DNA of 64,000 nt from Gymnopus androsaceus JB14 (taxonomy: Eukaryota; Basidiomycota; Agaricomycetes; Agaricales; Omphalotaceae), in NCBI GenBank assembly GCA_009733575.1, contig ML769399.1:160653-224652 (forward strand). The letters run 5' to 3'. Below are positions 22,222 to 32,296 of this stretch, piece after piece. Positions within the stretch are counted from its first letter, which is position 1; every line of letters starts with the position of its first letter. The translations under genes and the position numbers were made by a program. The notes beneath the pieces are model-generated. The model was given only the letters and a program-made list of their open reading frames with translations, had not been told where the DNA came from and did not search any database.

Positions 22222-25200
22222 ATGTCAAAGCTTATAGCCAAGTCAAAAACACTCTGGGAGAAGGCCACTCACAGGGACAAGAAGGAGACCGGCAATATCC
22301 CATCAGGTGTTGATTGGAGTCACCTCAAGGTGGGACTCGGTGCACTGTCTAGCAGTGCAGAGATAGCAGGATTTACTCCACTCGCAAAGAGTGCTGAGAT
22401 AGTCAAGCAGATAGTGGAGATAATAGAGGTGTGTTCTATAGTTTCAAGTTTGACGACAATTGGGAATCCACACTGAAAGCTCTTTAGCAAAAGGCAGAAA
22501 ATACAGAGGATGTCAAGGACTTTGCTCAGTTTACAACCCGTCTCCTGCAAATTCTAAAGGAAACTGTACCTAAAAATGGTGATCAAAAAATGAATGATAT
22601 TTTGTATCAAAATGTTAAGGTGTTCCAGCAGTAAATATGTCCATTCAACATTTAAATGCTTGGTCATACTGACTGGAAGAAATTAGAGATCTTGAAGATA
22701 TTCAAAAAACCCTGGAGAAGCTTGCTGAACGTACCACATTCAAGGCATTCTGGCATGCTGAACGTGATGGAAAGGTTCTTGCAGGATTTAAAGAAAAAAG
22801 TAACAGATTTATTGCATTGCTGGATGTAAGTGCTCCTATGTTAGGTATACTTATGTTCATTCAAGCTATTAATGATCCTGCAGCTTCAATTTGGTATTGA
22901 AATCCACCATCTAGTATCAGGTGGAGGAGAGGGCAGACAGGTACAGTTACTCTCCAAACTTTTGAAAATGTACAACAGCTAAAGGGACTACTGTGTAGAA
23001 TGCAACAATCACATATGAGTATGTAAAATCCCTTCATCTCTAGGATTCAGATGATCACCTTGCCCTACAGAAACATCAAGCTTGCTATACCCACTACACC
23101 TGGGGTCCTTACTGGTAGAGATGAACTAGTAACTGAAGGTGTTGACAAGTTATGCAAAAGAGATCAGACTCATTTGGCTATCTTGGGTGCTGGAGGAATG
23201 GGAAAAACATCTTTGGCACTGCATATTATGGAACATACAGATGTGAGGAAAAAGTTCCCACAGAACAGATACTTTGTTCCTTGTGAGATGTTGCCAGATG
23301 CTCCATCCCTCATCCAAGGACTGCTTCAGATCTTCAAGCTATCCATGCCTGAGGGGAAACATGGATATGAAATCTTAGAAACTTATCTGCAGTCATCTCA
23401 AGAGCCAATACTTCTTGTGTTGGACAACTTTGAAACACCATGGTATTCTGCCAAAAACCAAAAAGCTGTTCAGAATCTTATTGAAAAGATACATGATCAG
23501 AGAAAGGTCTCAATCATCATAACAATGAGAGGAGCAGAAGGACCAGGTGATATTGAGTGGGAGAAGCTGGGTGGAAAATCTGGATTGCCACCACTTACAT
23601 TGGGGGCAGCTAGAGAGGCTTTTCTATCAATTTCTCCAAGTACAAAGGAGTCTAAAGAGCTTGATACCCTACTGAAGGAGTTGGATTGCATGCCCCTGGC
23701 AGTCCTCCTGATGGCTCAGCTGTCAAAGAGACTGCCATTAGAAATCCTAATTAAGAACTGGACAAGCAGCAAGACAAATATGCTGAGAAATGGGAATCAA
23801 GACAGTCGACTCACAAGTATGAATACTTCAATTGATTTATCCTTGTCAATGGTGGTATCTCGAGATCCTGGATCTACCAAGATTATTCCAATGCTGGCAT
23901 ATTTACCAAATGGAGTTCCTTTTTGGTCCTTAAATGTGCCTCAATTGTCTCCAGAATTTGGAAATGATATTGCAATGAGTATAATGAATATAATTGATTC
24001 AGGACTAATCTATGAAGAGGGCACATCACTGAGAATGTTGTCACCCATTCGGGAATATGTTCAGACAAAACACCCAGTTACGCAACATCATTTAGATCAA
24101 ATCAGCAAGTTCTATGTCCAGCTCCTGCAGGATCTCCCTCATAGCAAACTAGAAGCTCAGGACCTCCTTGAGTTACATACCACCAACATTTCAACAATCT
24201 TCATTAGGAAATTTGAGATAGGTCCCCAGCAAGCACATTTAGATGCCATATATTGCTTTGCCAAATTCTCCAAATTCTTTCCCCAGACGTTACCAATGCT
24301 AGAATGGGCATTGACTCAAGCATGGAATGGCGGAGAACAAGAGCACATTAACATAAGATTTTTGAAGGCACAAATTATGCGATGGATGGGTTACAATCAG
24401 CAAGCAATATTGGAAATTCAGAAAATACAAGCCTCAATTGACCAGGTCAGCAGCTGGAGGGAATATTTTCCACAGGAAGTTCAAAATGGCTGGAAAACAA
24501 AGACAGAAACTCTGGCAAAATGTCAACTGGAAATGGGAGAGATTTACTACAGGATACATGAATATCCTGAGGCTATAGAAAAGCTCACAGATGCAAAAAT
24601 GCTATTTGAGAAGATTGGGAATCAACTAGGGGCTGCCCAGTGCCTCAGAAGTCTGGGAGATGCACACCGCCTGCAAGGTGAATATCCTCAGGCTATAGAA
24701 AAGCTCACAGATGCAAAAATGCTATTTGAGAAGATTGGGGATCAACAGTGGGCTGCATGCTGCCTTATCAGGTTGGGAGATATTTACCGCATGCAACACA
24801 AATATCCCCAGGCATTGGAAAAGCTTACAGATGCAAGAATCCAGTTCGAGAGGATAGGGGCTCCACTGGATGCTGCACAGTGCCTGCAAGGCTTGGGAGA
24901 TCTTCACTGCATACAAGAGGAATATCCTCAGGCCATAAAAAAGCTCACAGATGCAAAATCCCAGTTTGAAAAGATTGGGAGTCAATTAGGGGCTGCACAG
25001 TGCCTGAGTAATTTGGCACAGATTCAAACTATGCAAGGTGAATATTCTCAAGCAATGGAAAAGCTCATGGATGCAAAATCCCAGTTCAAGAAGATTGGGG
25101 ATCAAGTGGGGACCGCAGAGTGCCTGCAAAGTTTGGGAGATATTCATTACATACAAGGTGAATATCCCCAGGCCATAGAAAAGTTCACAGATGCAGAATG

Positions 25201-25435
25201 CCAGTTCAAGATGATTGGGAATCAGGGAGAAGTTGCACAGTGCCTGAAAAGTTTGGGAGATAGCTACTTTCTAGAAAGTGAATACCCTAAGGCTAGAGAA
25301 AAACTCACAAATGCCAAAAGCCTTTTCGAAAAAATTGGGGATCAGGATGGGGCTGCACAGTGCTTGGAAACATTGGACAATATTCACTTAAAGCTGTCAA
25401 TGAATCCAACTTCAGAATATGTGGTTGGACCTTGA
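22222..25435 (+). CDS. NLR-type STAND NTPase: MLKL-like N-terminus, NB-ARC, TPR array
   Basis: The 3' exon (23051-25435, 794 codons) is intact. TGRDELVTEGVDKL is followed by a Walker A GAGGMGKT (exon residues 46-53), Walker B LLVLDNFE (121-128) and the sensor-like IIITMRG and LDCMPLAVLLMAQLS motifs of NB-ARC. Seven 40-residue tetratricopeptide units then follow (496-775). Upstream exons 22222-22428 and 22488-22619 encode an alpha-helical segment (LKVGLGALSSSAEIAGFTPL, VKDFAQFTTRLLQILKETV) resembling the MLKL-like four-helix domain found on many agaric NLRs. EIRDLEDIQKTLEKLAERTT and LQFGIEIHHLVSGGGEGR come next. The junction after 22619 is one base out of phase, and the joins just before 23051 are unclear, so the 5' model is provisional or the gene is partly decayed. 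Role inferred from family: non-self recognition or programmed cell death. It sits between direct repeats in a transposon-rich block. Confidence 0.82.
24536..25375 (+). repeat. Seven 120 bp TPR-coding repeats
   Basis: Units begin at 24536, 24656, 24776, 24896, 25016, 25136 and 25256, without spacers and without length change. Each encodes GD.....EYPQAIEKLTDAK..FEKIG.Q..AAQCL.SL. At DNA level stretches such as AAGCTCACAGATGCAAAA recur almost unchanged, far more alike than needed to keep the fold. This is the high-internal-conservation pattern known for fungal NLR repeat domains. Confidence 0.9.
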
Positions 25436-25974
25436 TCAATGTGAAAAATAGCATGCTGCATAGTGGGATCTGTGGATTTGGTGTTTGCAAGCAAGGGTGT
25501 ATTGTGTTGGGACTGTCTCATAAGCCATTTCAAATGCAAGTACATAGTAATGTGTAATGATTAATCCTAAGTTTTTGAATTGAAATCAGTCAAAGATTCT
25601 TAGATCACTGAGCTTAGATTCAAAGTGTTGTGAGTACTAAGTAATGCATTCAAAGTCAATCAGGGATTTGAGCCTTGAGGGAGCTTACCATGTGGCCATG
25701 ACCAGATAGGCAGTTAGGCTCCAAGAACCTTTAAATGTCCAACTTATCACTGTATCTTCATGTGACTGTAATAAGACTAACCTGAATGGCAGTGCAGGCA
25801 ATGTATAGATGGGTCAGTATGAGTCCTCTGAAATCTCAAAAGGTATGGGCACCATCCCACATTCACCAGCACTGTATATAAGTGCCTACAGAAGTAAAAG
25901 GTAAAACAGGGGAGTAAGGTTGCAGCGGAGCAGCCAAACAGACCTATTTCCTAACAAGCCCCCCTGTTGCTTCA
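25436..25974. other. AT-rich interval downstream of the NLR
   Basis: No coding potential recognised. The stretch around 25890-25975 ends at the duplicated gene fragment beginning at 25975, which suggests an inserted or rearranged segment. Confidence 0.35.
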
Positions 25975-26117
25975 TTCTCTGATGAGAACAATTATATCAC
26001 TGCAGAAGACTATGGGCTTGAGTTGATGAAGTTATCTCTCACAGTCTCCAATGTTCAACACATTCGCAAAGGAGTAGAGAATTTTTGAGACCTTGTTCAG
26101 GAGTTGGGTACAGAATT
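25975..26117 (+). pseudogene. Fragment of the hypothetical gene at 31.9-32.3 kb, inverted copy
   Basis: Translates as SFSDENNYITAEDYGLEL, then MKLSLTVSNVQHI and KGVENF, a TGA stop, then DLVQELGTE. This is the same as the minus-strand gene at 31867-32296 apart from a few substitutions and the stop, where the intact copy reads FQD. Similarity ends after GGGTACAGAA. It has no start codon of its own and is a broken partial duplicate. Confidence 0.75.
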
Positions 26118-26451
26118 TTGTTGTGAATGGTAGATGGGCTGTATGTAGTCCCAATTTAGCCTTTTTTCCCCCACCATTTGGGTCCATCCCTCACTTTACT
26201 TAATAGATTATGAGACTGGCTGCTCCCTGAGCCTATCATCTCATTGTCCCACCTTAACTTCATCTTTTCTCATTGTCTGTTATCACTGCATTTCCACATG
26301 GTTGTTGTCTCTACACCATCATCTGCATTTCTACATGGTTGTCATCTCTACACCATCACTGGGTCTCTACAAAGTCATCTCTGTGTTTCTAAACAAATTA
26401 TACATCTCTATGCTGCTATCAATTCATCTTGTTGTTGTCCACTCTATCAGT

Positions 26452-26650
26452 GATTCCATGTCTCTACACACCAGTGACACCACCATTATGGAAACCTGCT
26501 CATCTTCATCATCTACTCAATTTGAACTGTTGGATGAAGGTAATTACTTCAATTGGAAGTATGGGATGGAGATGTAGCTCACTAGGAAGAATTTGTATCA
26601 GCAAAACCTGGGCAATGGCCATAGAGGCCATATCAATCTATAGGAAGCCA
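26452..26650 (+). pseudogene. Copia-type Gag N-terminal relic
   Basis: MSLHTSDTTIMETCSSSSST, then FELLDEGNYFNWKYGMEM, a TAG stop, LTRKNLYQQ. The F.L...NYF.WK.GMEM..TRK pattern is the conserved N-terminus of copia Gag (DUF4219/UBN2 type). The rest of the element is missing; the frame dissolves into the palindrome at 26640-26698. The stop within the motif shows the relic is dead. Confidence 0.6.
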
Positions 26651-26698
26651 TAGCACTTCATAGCAGCCATAGAGCTATGAAGTGCTATGGCTTCCTAT
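26640..26698. repeat. Perfect 24 bp foldback palindrome
   Basis: Arms 26640-26663 and 26675-26698 are exact reverse complements around an 11 bp loop. The arms centre on AGCCATAGCACTTCATAG. It could form a stable hairpin in RNA or DNA. It lies at the truncation point of the copia Gag relic. Confidence 0.85.
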
Positions 26699-27095
26699 GA
26701 GATTACCAAGCATGCAAGCTAGCTGTCAACGATTTGACGGCTGTCAGTCTCTCCCACCAATGCTATATATGTAGCATCAATGCATTGGTGTTGTAGCTTC
26801 CCCAAGTTCCCTTCCTTCCCTCCCCCCAACTTCCGAGCCCAGGACACAGATATTGTATACAAATTACATTACAATTGTAAATAGTATCAATGTCTACAAA
26901 TTTATTACAACTGTAGGTTCCATCAATATTATCAATACTATTACTATATATATACAGTTGGGCACACAAACTTTGGGCCCGCCTCTGCTTCCCTCTCCTC
27001 CCTTGCCGCGCTTGGGGGGTCCCCTGGGCCGGGAAGTCGTCAGTGGGCACTCTAAAGCCTCGTTTGCACTTATTCCGAGAGGCTGTAACCCCTGA

Positions 27096-27125
27096 GCCTA
27101 ACCCCAACCCCTAACCCCTAACCCA
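27096..27125. repeat. Interstitial telomere-like tract
   Basis: CCTAACCCC / AACCCCTAACCCC / TAACCC units, degenerate versions of the fungal CCCTAA telomere repeat, within a short GC-rich island (26990-27110). Too short for a chromosome end; may mark a healed break or chance. Confidence 0.45.
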
Positions 27126-27134
27126 GCATGTTTG

Positions 27135-27210
27135 GCAATGCCGGACTAGCTCTCTAATGTTGGGGTTCACCCTTTGGGTTCACCCCAATGAGAGCTAGCC
27201 ATGGCATTGC
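27135..27210. repeat. Imperfect inverted repeat (possible small MITE)
   Basis: GCAATGCC..CTAGCTCTC at the left pairs with GAGAGCTAG..GGCATTGC at the right, about 18 of 20 positions, around a ~35 bp centre containing two GGGTTCACCC-like motifs. It sits immediately after the telomere-like tract. Confidence 0.5.
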
Positions 27211-27395
27211 ACAGAAAGAAAAAATTAAAAAACAATTAATTGTATACACTAGAGTTTCAAATGCTCATCACCAGGTATGTAATTTATCAGATGTATCCCA
27301 TCTGGTGACCGAGAATACTGCTTTGCCATCAGGCGCATATAATGTGATGTTGTAATTTAATTATACTACGTTGCCGCTGTCAATTGTAATTCATT

Positions 27396-27752
27396 TGTTG
27401 ACATTGCTATTATTAGAGTTATATTACTAAACAGGAAGTAGCAGCAGTAAGTCCACACAGGACTTAGTAGTAGCAATCACACAGATTGATGAGGGACAAC
27501 AATGATATTACAGGGTATGGTACCTAAGCTTATATACAGTCCTAAGTACAAATGATATATTGGGCAGGTGGCTACTGTCCATACAGTGAAGTGGGTACTA
27601 TGAGAGAGTAAGTGGATACGGCGAGAGACGGAGTGGAGTCTGCAAGATGATAGCAGTGGAGTGCATGGGATGGTGATACAAACAAGTGGAGACTATGAGA
27701 AAGTGTTCCATGTATAGTTCAATAAGATATATTTACCTTTGATATTCCAACA
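27396..27752 (-). mobile_element. 3' LTR of a truncated copia element
   Basis: Bounded by TGTTG at 27396 and CCAACA at 27752, giving matching TGTTG/CAACA ends and a length of 357 bp. On the minus strand it is preceded by the purine-rich GAAGGGGAG, the polypurine tract, directly after the stop codon of the RNase H relic. It is minus-oriented like that relic. No second LTR was found in the window. Confidence 0.8.
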
Positions 27753-27754
27753 CT

Positions 27755-28430
27755 CCCCTTCAAACCTTTGCTAATCCCATGGATGCTGCAAAGTGTTTGG
27801 CTTTCATCAAAGGTAAGGCTTTGGTGAAGATGTCTGCCATCATGTTTTTGGTAGGGTAGTAAGTAAGACAAATTTTACCTTCCTCGATGACGTAGTGGAT
27901 GAAGTGGTATTGGATATCGATGTGTTTGGTCCTGGCATGAAAACAATTATCCTTTCGCCAATGCGATGGCGGACTGATTGTCTGACATGATAGGGATCGC
28001 ATGAGTAATGGGACCAAAGATTTCTGATAAAAGGTTCCTAAGCCAGATCGCTTCCTTTGCTGCATGGGTCAAAGCAATATACTCGGCTTCCATGGTAGAT
28101 AAAGAAATGGTATCCTGTTGTTTTGACAACCAAGATACTGCTCCGCCATTCGAACATAAAAATGTACCCAGAAATAGCATGTTGATCCTCTTGGGACATA
28201 CCATCCGCATCTGTGTAGCCTTGGACTGTTTCCTCATTGCTTGTACTGAGCCAAAAGTCTCAGGTGTATTTGAGATAGGCATAAACACAGCGTACACCAT
28301 TCCAATGAGTGATGCCGGGGTTTTGTTAAGGGAGGAAAACTTGTTTTATACATGGGTGACAAGTAAGGTGGAACCAAGTTGGTGCAGTTGCAATTCTGCT
28401 GACCAGTTAAAGAAGTGACTGTTCAGGAGT
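27755..28430 (-). pseudogene. Copia RNase H / reverse transcriptase C-terminal relic
   Basis: Minus-strand blocks LLNWSAEL-like, FSSLNKTPASLIG, GGAVSWLSKQQDTISLSTME, AEYIALTHAAKEAIWLRNLL and DNQSAIALAK are the copia RNase H. The tail HARTKHIDIQYHFIHYVIEE, then YYPTKNMMADIFTKALP and AASMGLAKV with a stop, ends the polyprotein. A frameshift after IALAK and an earlier stop show decay. The element is cut off near 28440, so reverse transcriptase, integrase and Gag are missing. Confidence 0.88.
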
Positions 28431-28439
28431 AAACCAAAC

Positions 28440-29000
28440 AATCTCTTGTCATGTGATTTGACATCTCCCAGTAAGCCTCTAAGTCAGTCGGAGCCTCTTC
28501 AGGGCAGTACTAGATTAAGACTACAGTTGAACACTGAACAGATGCTGGTCGGCGTCATTTAACATTTTTGCTTAGTACACAACATTTGTCCTTGTGCCAC
28601 TAATTCTTTGTTGTGCAATTTCCCTTCTTCCAAGCCCTCAACATCCTGGCTTTCAGTGCGTCAACAATTACAATTAAAGTTGCTACATACGGTTATACTA
28701 ATGCTCAGTCCAGCTCAAACATGTTGGCTTTAATGTATCAGTGTGCATGCAATAGGAGCCCAATAGTGAACTTCTAATGCTTGCTGTAGCTCGACTTGGG
28801 TGCGGCTATGCAATTGAAGTACAACTTCTCTCGCTGCATCTTGGTCCTTGTTGGGCAGCATTGAGCCAAATTCAGATCAGGGCAGTTTGGCATTTCTGCT
28901 CATCAGCCTACAGTACGTATCATGACGCATTCTCTACTTGAGTTTCACCTATACTAGCCATGATTACCACTCTGGCTGACTACGCTACTGTGTCCCTATC
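28440..29000. other. Unassigned interval between copia relic and terpene-synthase-like relic
   Basis: No motif recognised on either strand. Frames are short and interrupted. Confidence 0.35.
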
Positions 29001-29027
29001 TCGAGCATTTCGTCAGCTACTTGACTA

Positions 29028-29460
29028 ATGGCTGTTGTAACTTGTCTAAGAGCAGAGTCGTACAACTTCCCTCTTGTTGTCTATCATTGTAACGGAGACA
29101 ATGTTGCAGAAGATTCCATCCACTGGCTCAACATCAACTGCCCAGATCTGAACAACAAACAAAGGAACACTCTCTACAGTCTCCAAGTCGGAAAGCTGGC
29201 CGCTTTTTGCTACAACACGGCGGAAGATAAAGATAAAGATAAACGTATCAGAGTCATTTCTGAATTTATGAATTACTTCCTCCATTGGTGAGTTGTGCAG
29301 ATTGTGCTTGTATTTTAGTTTTGATTCAGGGACTTGAACATCACCAGCAACATGATGCTGACATGAATGCTCTCTGGTATACAGAGTTCTACTGCCCACC
29401 TGCAAGCCCAGCCATGCTCAGCTTGATGAAGAACTGAATGCGGGAAAGCTAGCTAGAGAG
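29028..29460 (+). pseudogene. Relic resembling N-terminal part of a fungal sesquiterpene synthase
   Basis: The plus frame reads DSIHWLNINCPDLNNKQRNT, then LYSLQVGKLAAFCYNTAED and RIRVISEFMNYFLHW before a stop. This resembles the region just before the aspartate-rich metal-binding motif of agaric class I terpene synthases (pattern ..VGLLAALCYP....LRV..DFMNYLFHLDD). The motif itself is not reached; after an intron-like GTGAGT, only broken remnants (NITSNMML, GKLARE) follow to ~29460. No start codon context or later domain exists. Family assignment is by pattern memory only and is moderate. Confidence 0.35.
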
Positions 29461-29504
29461 TATGTATTCTACTACCCTATCTATATTCCCTCAAGCTGTG
29501 TTGG

Positions 29505-30737
29505 CATACAGCTTCATTAATGCTGTGGAAGTGTACTAGGGACTATGGCGGAATGGCCAAAGAATGCAGAACATCCAAATCTCAAGAACTAGGATAACTG
29601 AGCCTAGTATCATAGGCATTGTCTCGAGAAGTGTACTGCGGTGGCGCAGAGATCCTATGTGCAACGCATGAAACCAATGGAAAAGATCCCTCTTATCAGA
29701 GACCCTGCAATACAGCCTCCGTGAGCTGAGGCTCTTGCAAATGTTGACAAAGTGAGCAGCAACTTGATTGATACTGGGCCATTTGAAAAGATCATCACAC
29801 ATTTCTGAGGTGAGAATTTTCATGAATCCAAGGTTGCGCCTCGCTGCACCAAATTCATTGTCCTCAGACTGGTTCAATGAAACCAAAAGATAGGACTGAC
29901 CACTATGAACCTTGATTGAATTTAAATCCCCAGGCAGTCCGCATTGACCTTGAAGTGATTGCACCACTCGTTTTGTCTAAATTGGGGTACAGACTGGTAG
30001 CCATAGACCTTCATAACCAGGACGTTCCGAAGGAGGTCCATCCTCAGGATTGTATTGCTTCAACAAGTTCCAGTCAATGAAACAATATTCATGACTGGAT
30101 GTGTCGTATGTTTATGAGCAAGCAAAAAAGAAGCATACTTGGTATATGTTGAATATACAGTTCAGACTGTGAAGACAAAAATCCACCACTTTTCCGACAG
30201 GATTGGTACTATATGTTAATCTGTCCTGGCTCTGCCATCACAACTGAGATGGGAATCCAAGAGTTTTGAGGTAAAAGACACGCAAAGCTGGAAGAGATCT
30301 TATCTCTATTTATCGAAATTTAAAGGGTGGTTCAATTGAAGGATCTGGTTGTCGGAGCTCTACTTGCCCATATGGTGTCCATGACAAAGGGGTTGCCATA
30401 ACTCAGCGCAAATTTTTGTTGAATCTGACCTCCAAGAGGGCACCAAGTTGGAATTATATTGTGGTTAAAGACAATATTCTTGTTCCTTGAGCTGATTATA
30501 ATGGCCTCGCCAAAACGTGGATGTCCGACTTTGAAACTTGAAGTACAGCTCGATTCCTTTGTATAATGGTAGCTAGTGATGTCAGCAAGCTGAAACTTTT
30601 CTGCTATCCATTTGTTCTGGCAATAAACATGAGTGCATAGTCCATCAAATTTGAGGAGATGGTTTGAAGGGAAGGACTGAGTGTGGGAACATGCCAAAGT
30701 GTAATATATTACGGCGGTTTTTATTCCAGTTGCCAGG
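29505..30737 (-). repeat. Dispersed ~1.23 kb repeat, copy 2
   Basis: Direct-orientation counterpart of 20743-22029, beginning at the same CATACAGCTTCATTAATG. Its right half keeps a longer open minus-strand frame (30697-30332) with WIAEKFQLADITSYHYTKES and CPLGGQIQQKFALSYGNPFV. This copy is slightly shorter because of small deletions. Together with copy 1 it brackets the NLR block. Confidence 0.85.
29536..30110 (-). pseudogene. Protein kinase C-lobe relic, copy 2
   Basis: Same blocks as copy 1: NLGFMKILTSEMCDDLFKWP, VAAHFVNICKSLSSRRLYCR, FHWFHALHIGSLRHRSTLLE, and upstream the EYCFIDW-like and YNPEDG segment. It shares with copy 1 the TAA in the CLGI-stop context after the conserved valine-aspartate segment. 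The KRP of copy 1 is KWP here. No intact catalytic core is present. Confidence 0.68.
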
Positions 30738-31012
30738 GAAGACTTAACAGAAAACTATATACATTCACTCAGAATGTCCATATGCTTATCAGCATATCAT
30801 CCCATGGCAATGTGTCTCAATTGTCAATCGAGTTCCAGTGCGCCTTTAACAACAACTGCATCCTCCTCTTTCACCACTGATTGAATTGCCAGGAAAATTC
30901 GATAGAAAGTATGCTCATAGAAAGGTCCAGCGTAAAGTAAAAAGGAATAAATAATTAGAAAATCTGGTATATGAAATAATGATATTCGTTTAGAAACATA
31001 GCCAGATTGCTA

Positions 31013-31602
31013 CTATAGGGTATAGGTTACTTGGCCACTTAAGGCCATTTTAATTATCTCTCAATACAAGGAGGAGCTCCTACCAAACCTGGTATCTCAT
31101 ATGATGGCAATGGGTCTTGCAAACATTTTGAGCCCTTAGTGAAGGCAGCATGTCCATTTTTCGTTGAACTAGATGTAATTTCCAGCAGGATGTCCAAATT
31201 TGCAAAACAGAGGTTACTCGGCCACTCGGTTCAGGTAGAGGGATTTAGGGTCAATGAAGACAATTTCCATGGTGCATATGAAAGCTCTTATCTGGAAACA
31301 TTGGTAGAATATGCCTCAGTCGATGAACACTGCTGTTCATGTGGCGTTCACGACCATTTAAGTTCCGGGTCGGCAGCACAGCCACCCAAATAAGGAAATC
31401 ACCGAATTACCCAACTTCCTCCCACAGATCAATCGATGCTGTCACTCACAGCAACTCTCCAAGCACCCAACTGTTTCCAGAGCACACCCTGAAGGTATGC
31501 AACAACTTGCAATTCATTAAAGAGCACCCACGCAGATATTACGACCTATATTCTGCGAATGGCCGAGTGGTAGGGGGTGGCCGAGTAACCTATACCCTAT
31601 AG
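31013..31602. mobile_element. Nonautonomous DNA transposon (~590 bp) with ~27 bp inverted ends
   Basis: CTATAGGGTATAGGTTACT at 31013 is the reverse complement of AGTAACCTATACCCTATAG ending at 31602; the following GGCCAC pairs as well. A further copy of GGTTACTCGGCCAC lies inside at about 31212. The interior plus frames (31139-31393) carry no transposase motif. A target-site duplication is not obvious. Confidence 0.75.
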
Positions 31603-31866
31603 TCAATGAAAAGTAAACTATATATTGGCATACTAAACTATATCTCATGAAACGTGCACCAAGTCTTCCCGACTCGTCTAGAGTGCTCTGCGTTATGATA
31701 CAGGACAGCCCTCCTCTCAAAGAGTACTAGCGTTCACTGGGATGGACTGCGCAAAATCAGTTGTGTCTTGTGACGCACCCTGTTTTCTTGTTAGGCGACT
31801 ATAAAGCGGCAAAAACTGCGAACAAATACCTTGAGCATTACCACAACTTTCTGTTTAGGTTCCACA

Positions 31867-32296
31867 TCATTCATAACTCCTGCGGAGTCTGAAGGAGTCT
31901 CGCTCTCTGGCTATACTCCCGAAAGACGCTTCCTGTACAGGTTCATGCAACTTGTGATAGGTTTCTTTGTCTATGTCTACACATTCCACCGGTTCAAGCA
32001 AGAGCTCTCGACAGAGCTTGATTATTCTGTCAGAGATATTAGCGTATGCGTGCAATCAGCATAGACACACTCACCAGTTTGCAATCAAAAATGAGATTTC
32101 GAAAATTCTCTTTGTCAGCTTCTGTACCCAATTCCTGGACAAGATCTTGAAAATTTTCCACTCCTTTGCAAATGTGTTGAACATTGGAGCTCGTGAGAGA
32201 TAACTTCATCAGCTCAAGCCCATAGTCTTCTGCAGTGATATAATCATTCTCGTCAGAGAATGAAGCGACAGATCTAGAGGAGCTAGTTGGAGTCAT
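31867..32296 (-). CDS. Hypothetical protein, agaric accessory gene
   Basis: ATG at 32296: MTPTSSSRSVASFSDENDYI, then TAEDYGLELMKLSL, VQHICKGVENFQDLVQELGT and FRNLIFDCKL. A likely intron opens with GTGAGTGTG after CKL. With the acceptor at ATCAAG, the frame continues as LCRELLLEPVECVDIDKETY, then HKLHEPVQEASF and RSYE with a stop at 31867. No family is recognised. A truncated inverted copy at 25975-26117 shows the sequence has been duplicated locally. Whether further exons follow downstream is not clear. There is no signal peptide or membrane segment. Confidence 0.45.

Noticed and set aside
26853..27107. Plus and minus frames over the GC-rich island as coding
   Set aside because: Both strands are open because of low-complexity composition; no motif.
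20743..30737. Reading the two direct repeats as LTRs of one giant retroelement
   Set aside because: They contain kinase-derived sequence, lack TG..CA ends, a primer site or polypurine tract, and the interior is unrelated relics.
31139..31393. 84-residue frame inside the DNA element as a transposase
   Set aside because: No DDE or zinc-ribbon motif and far too short.
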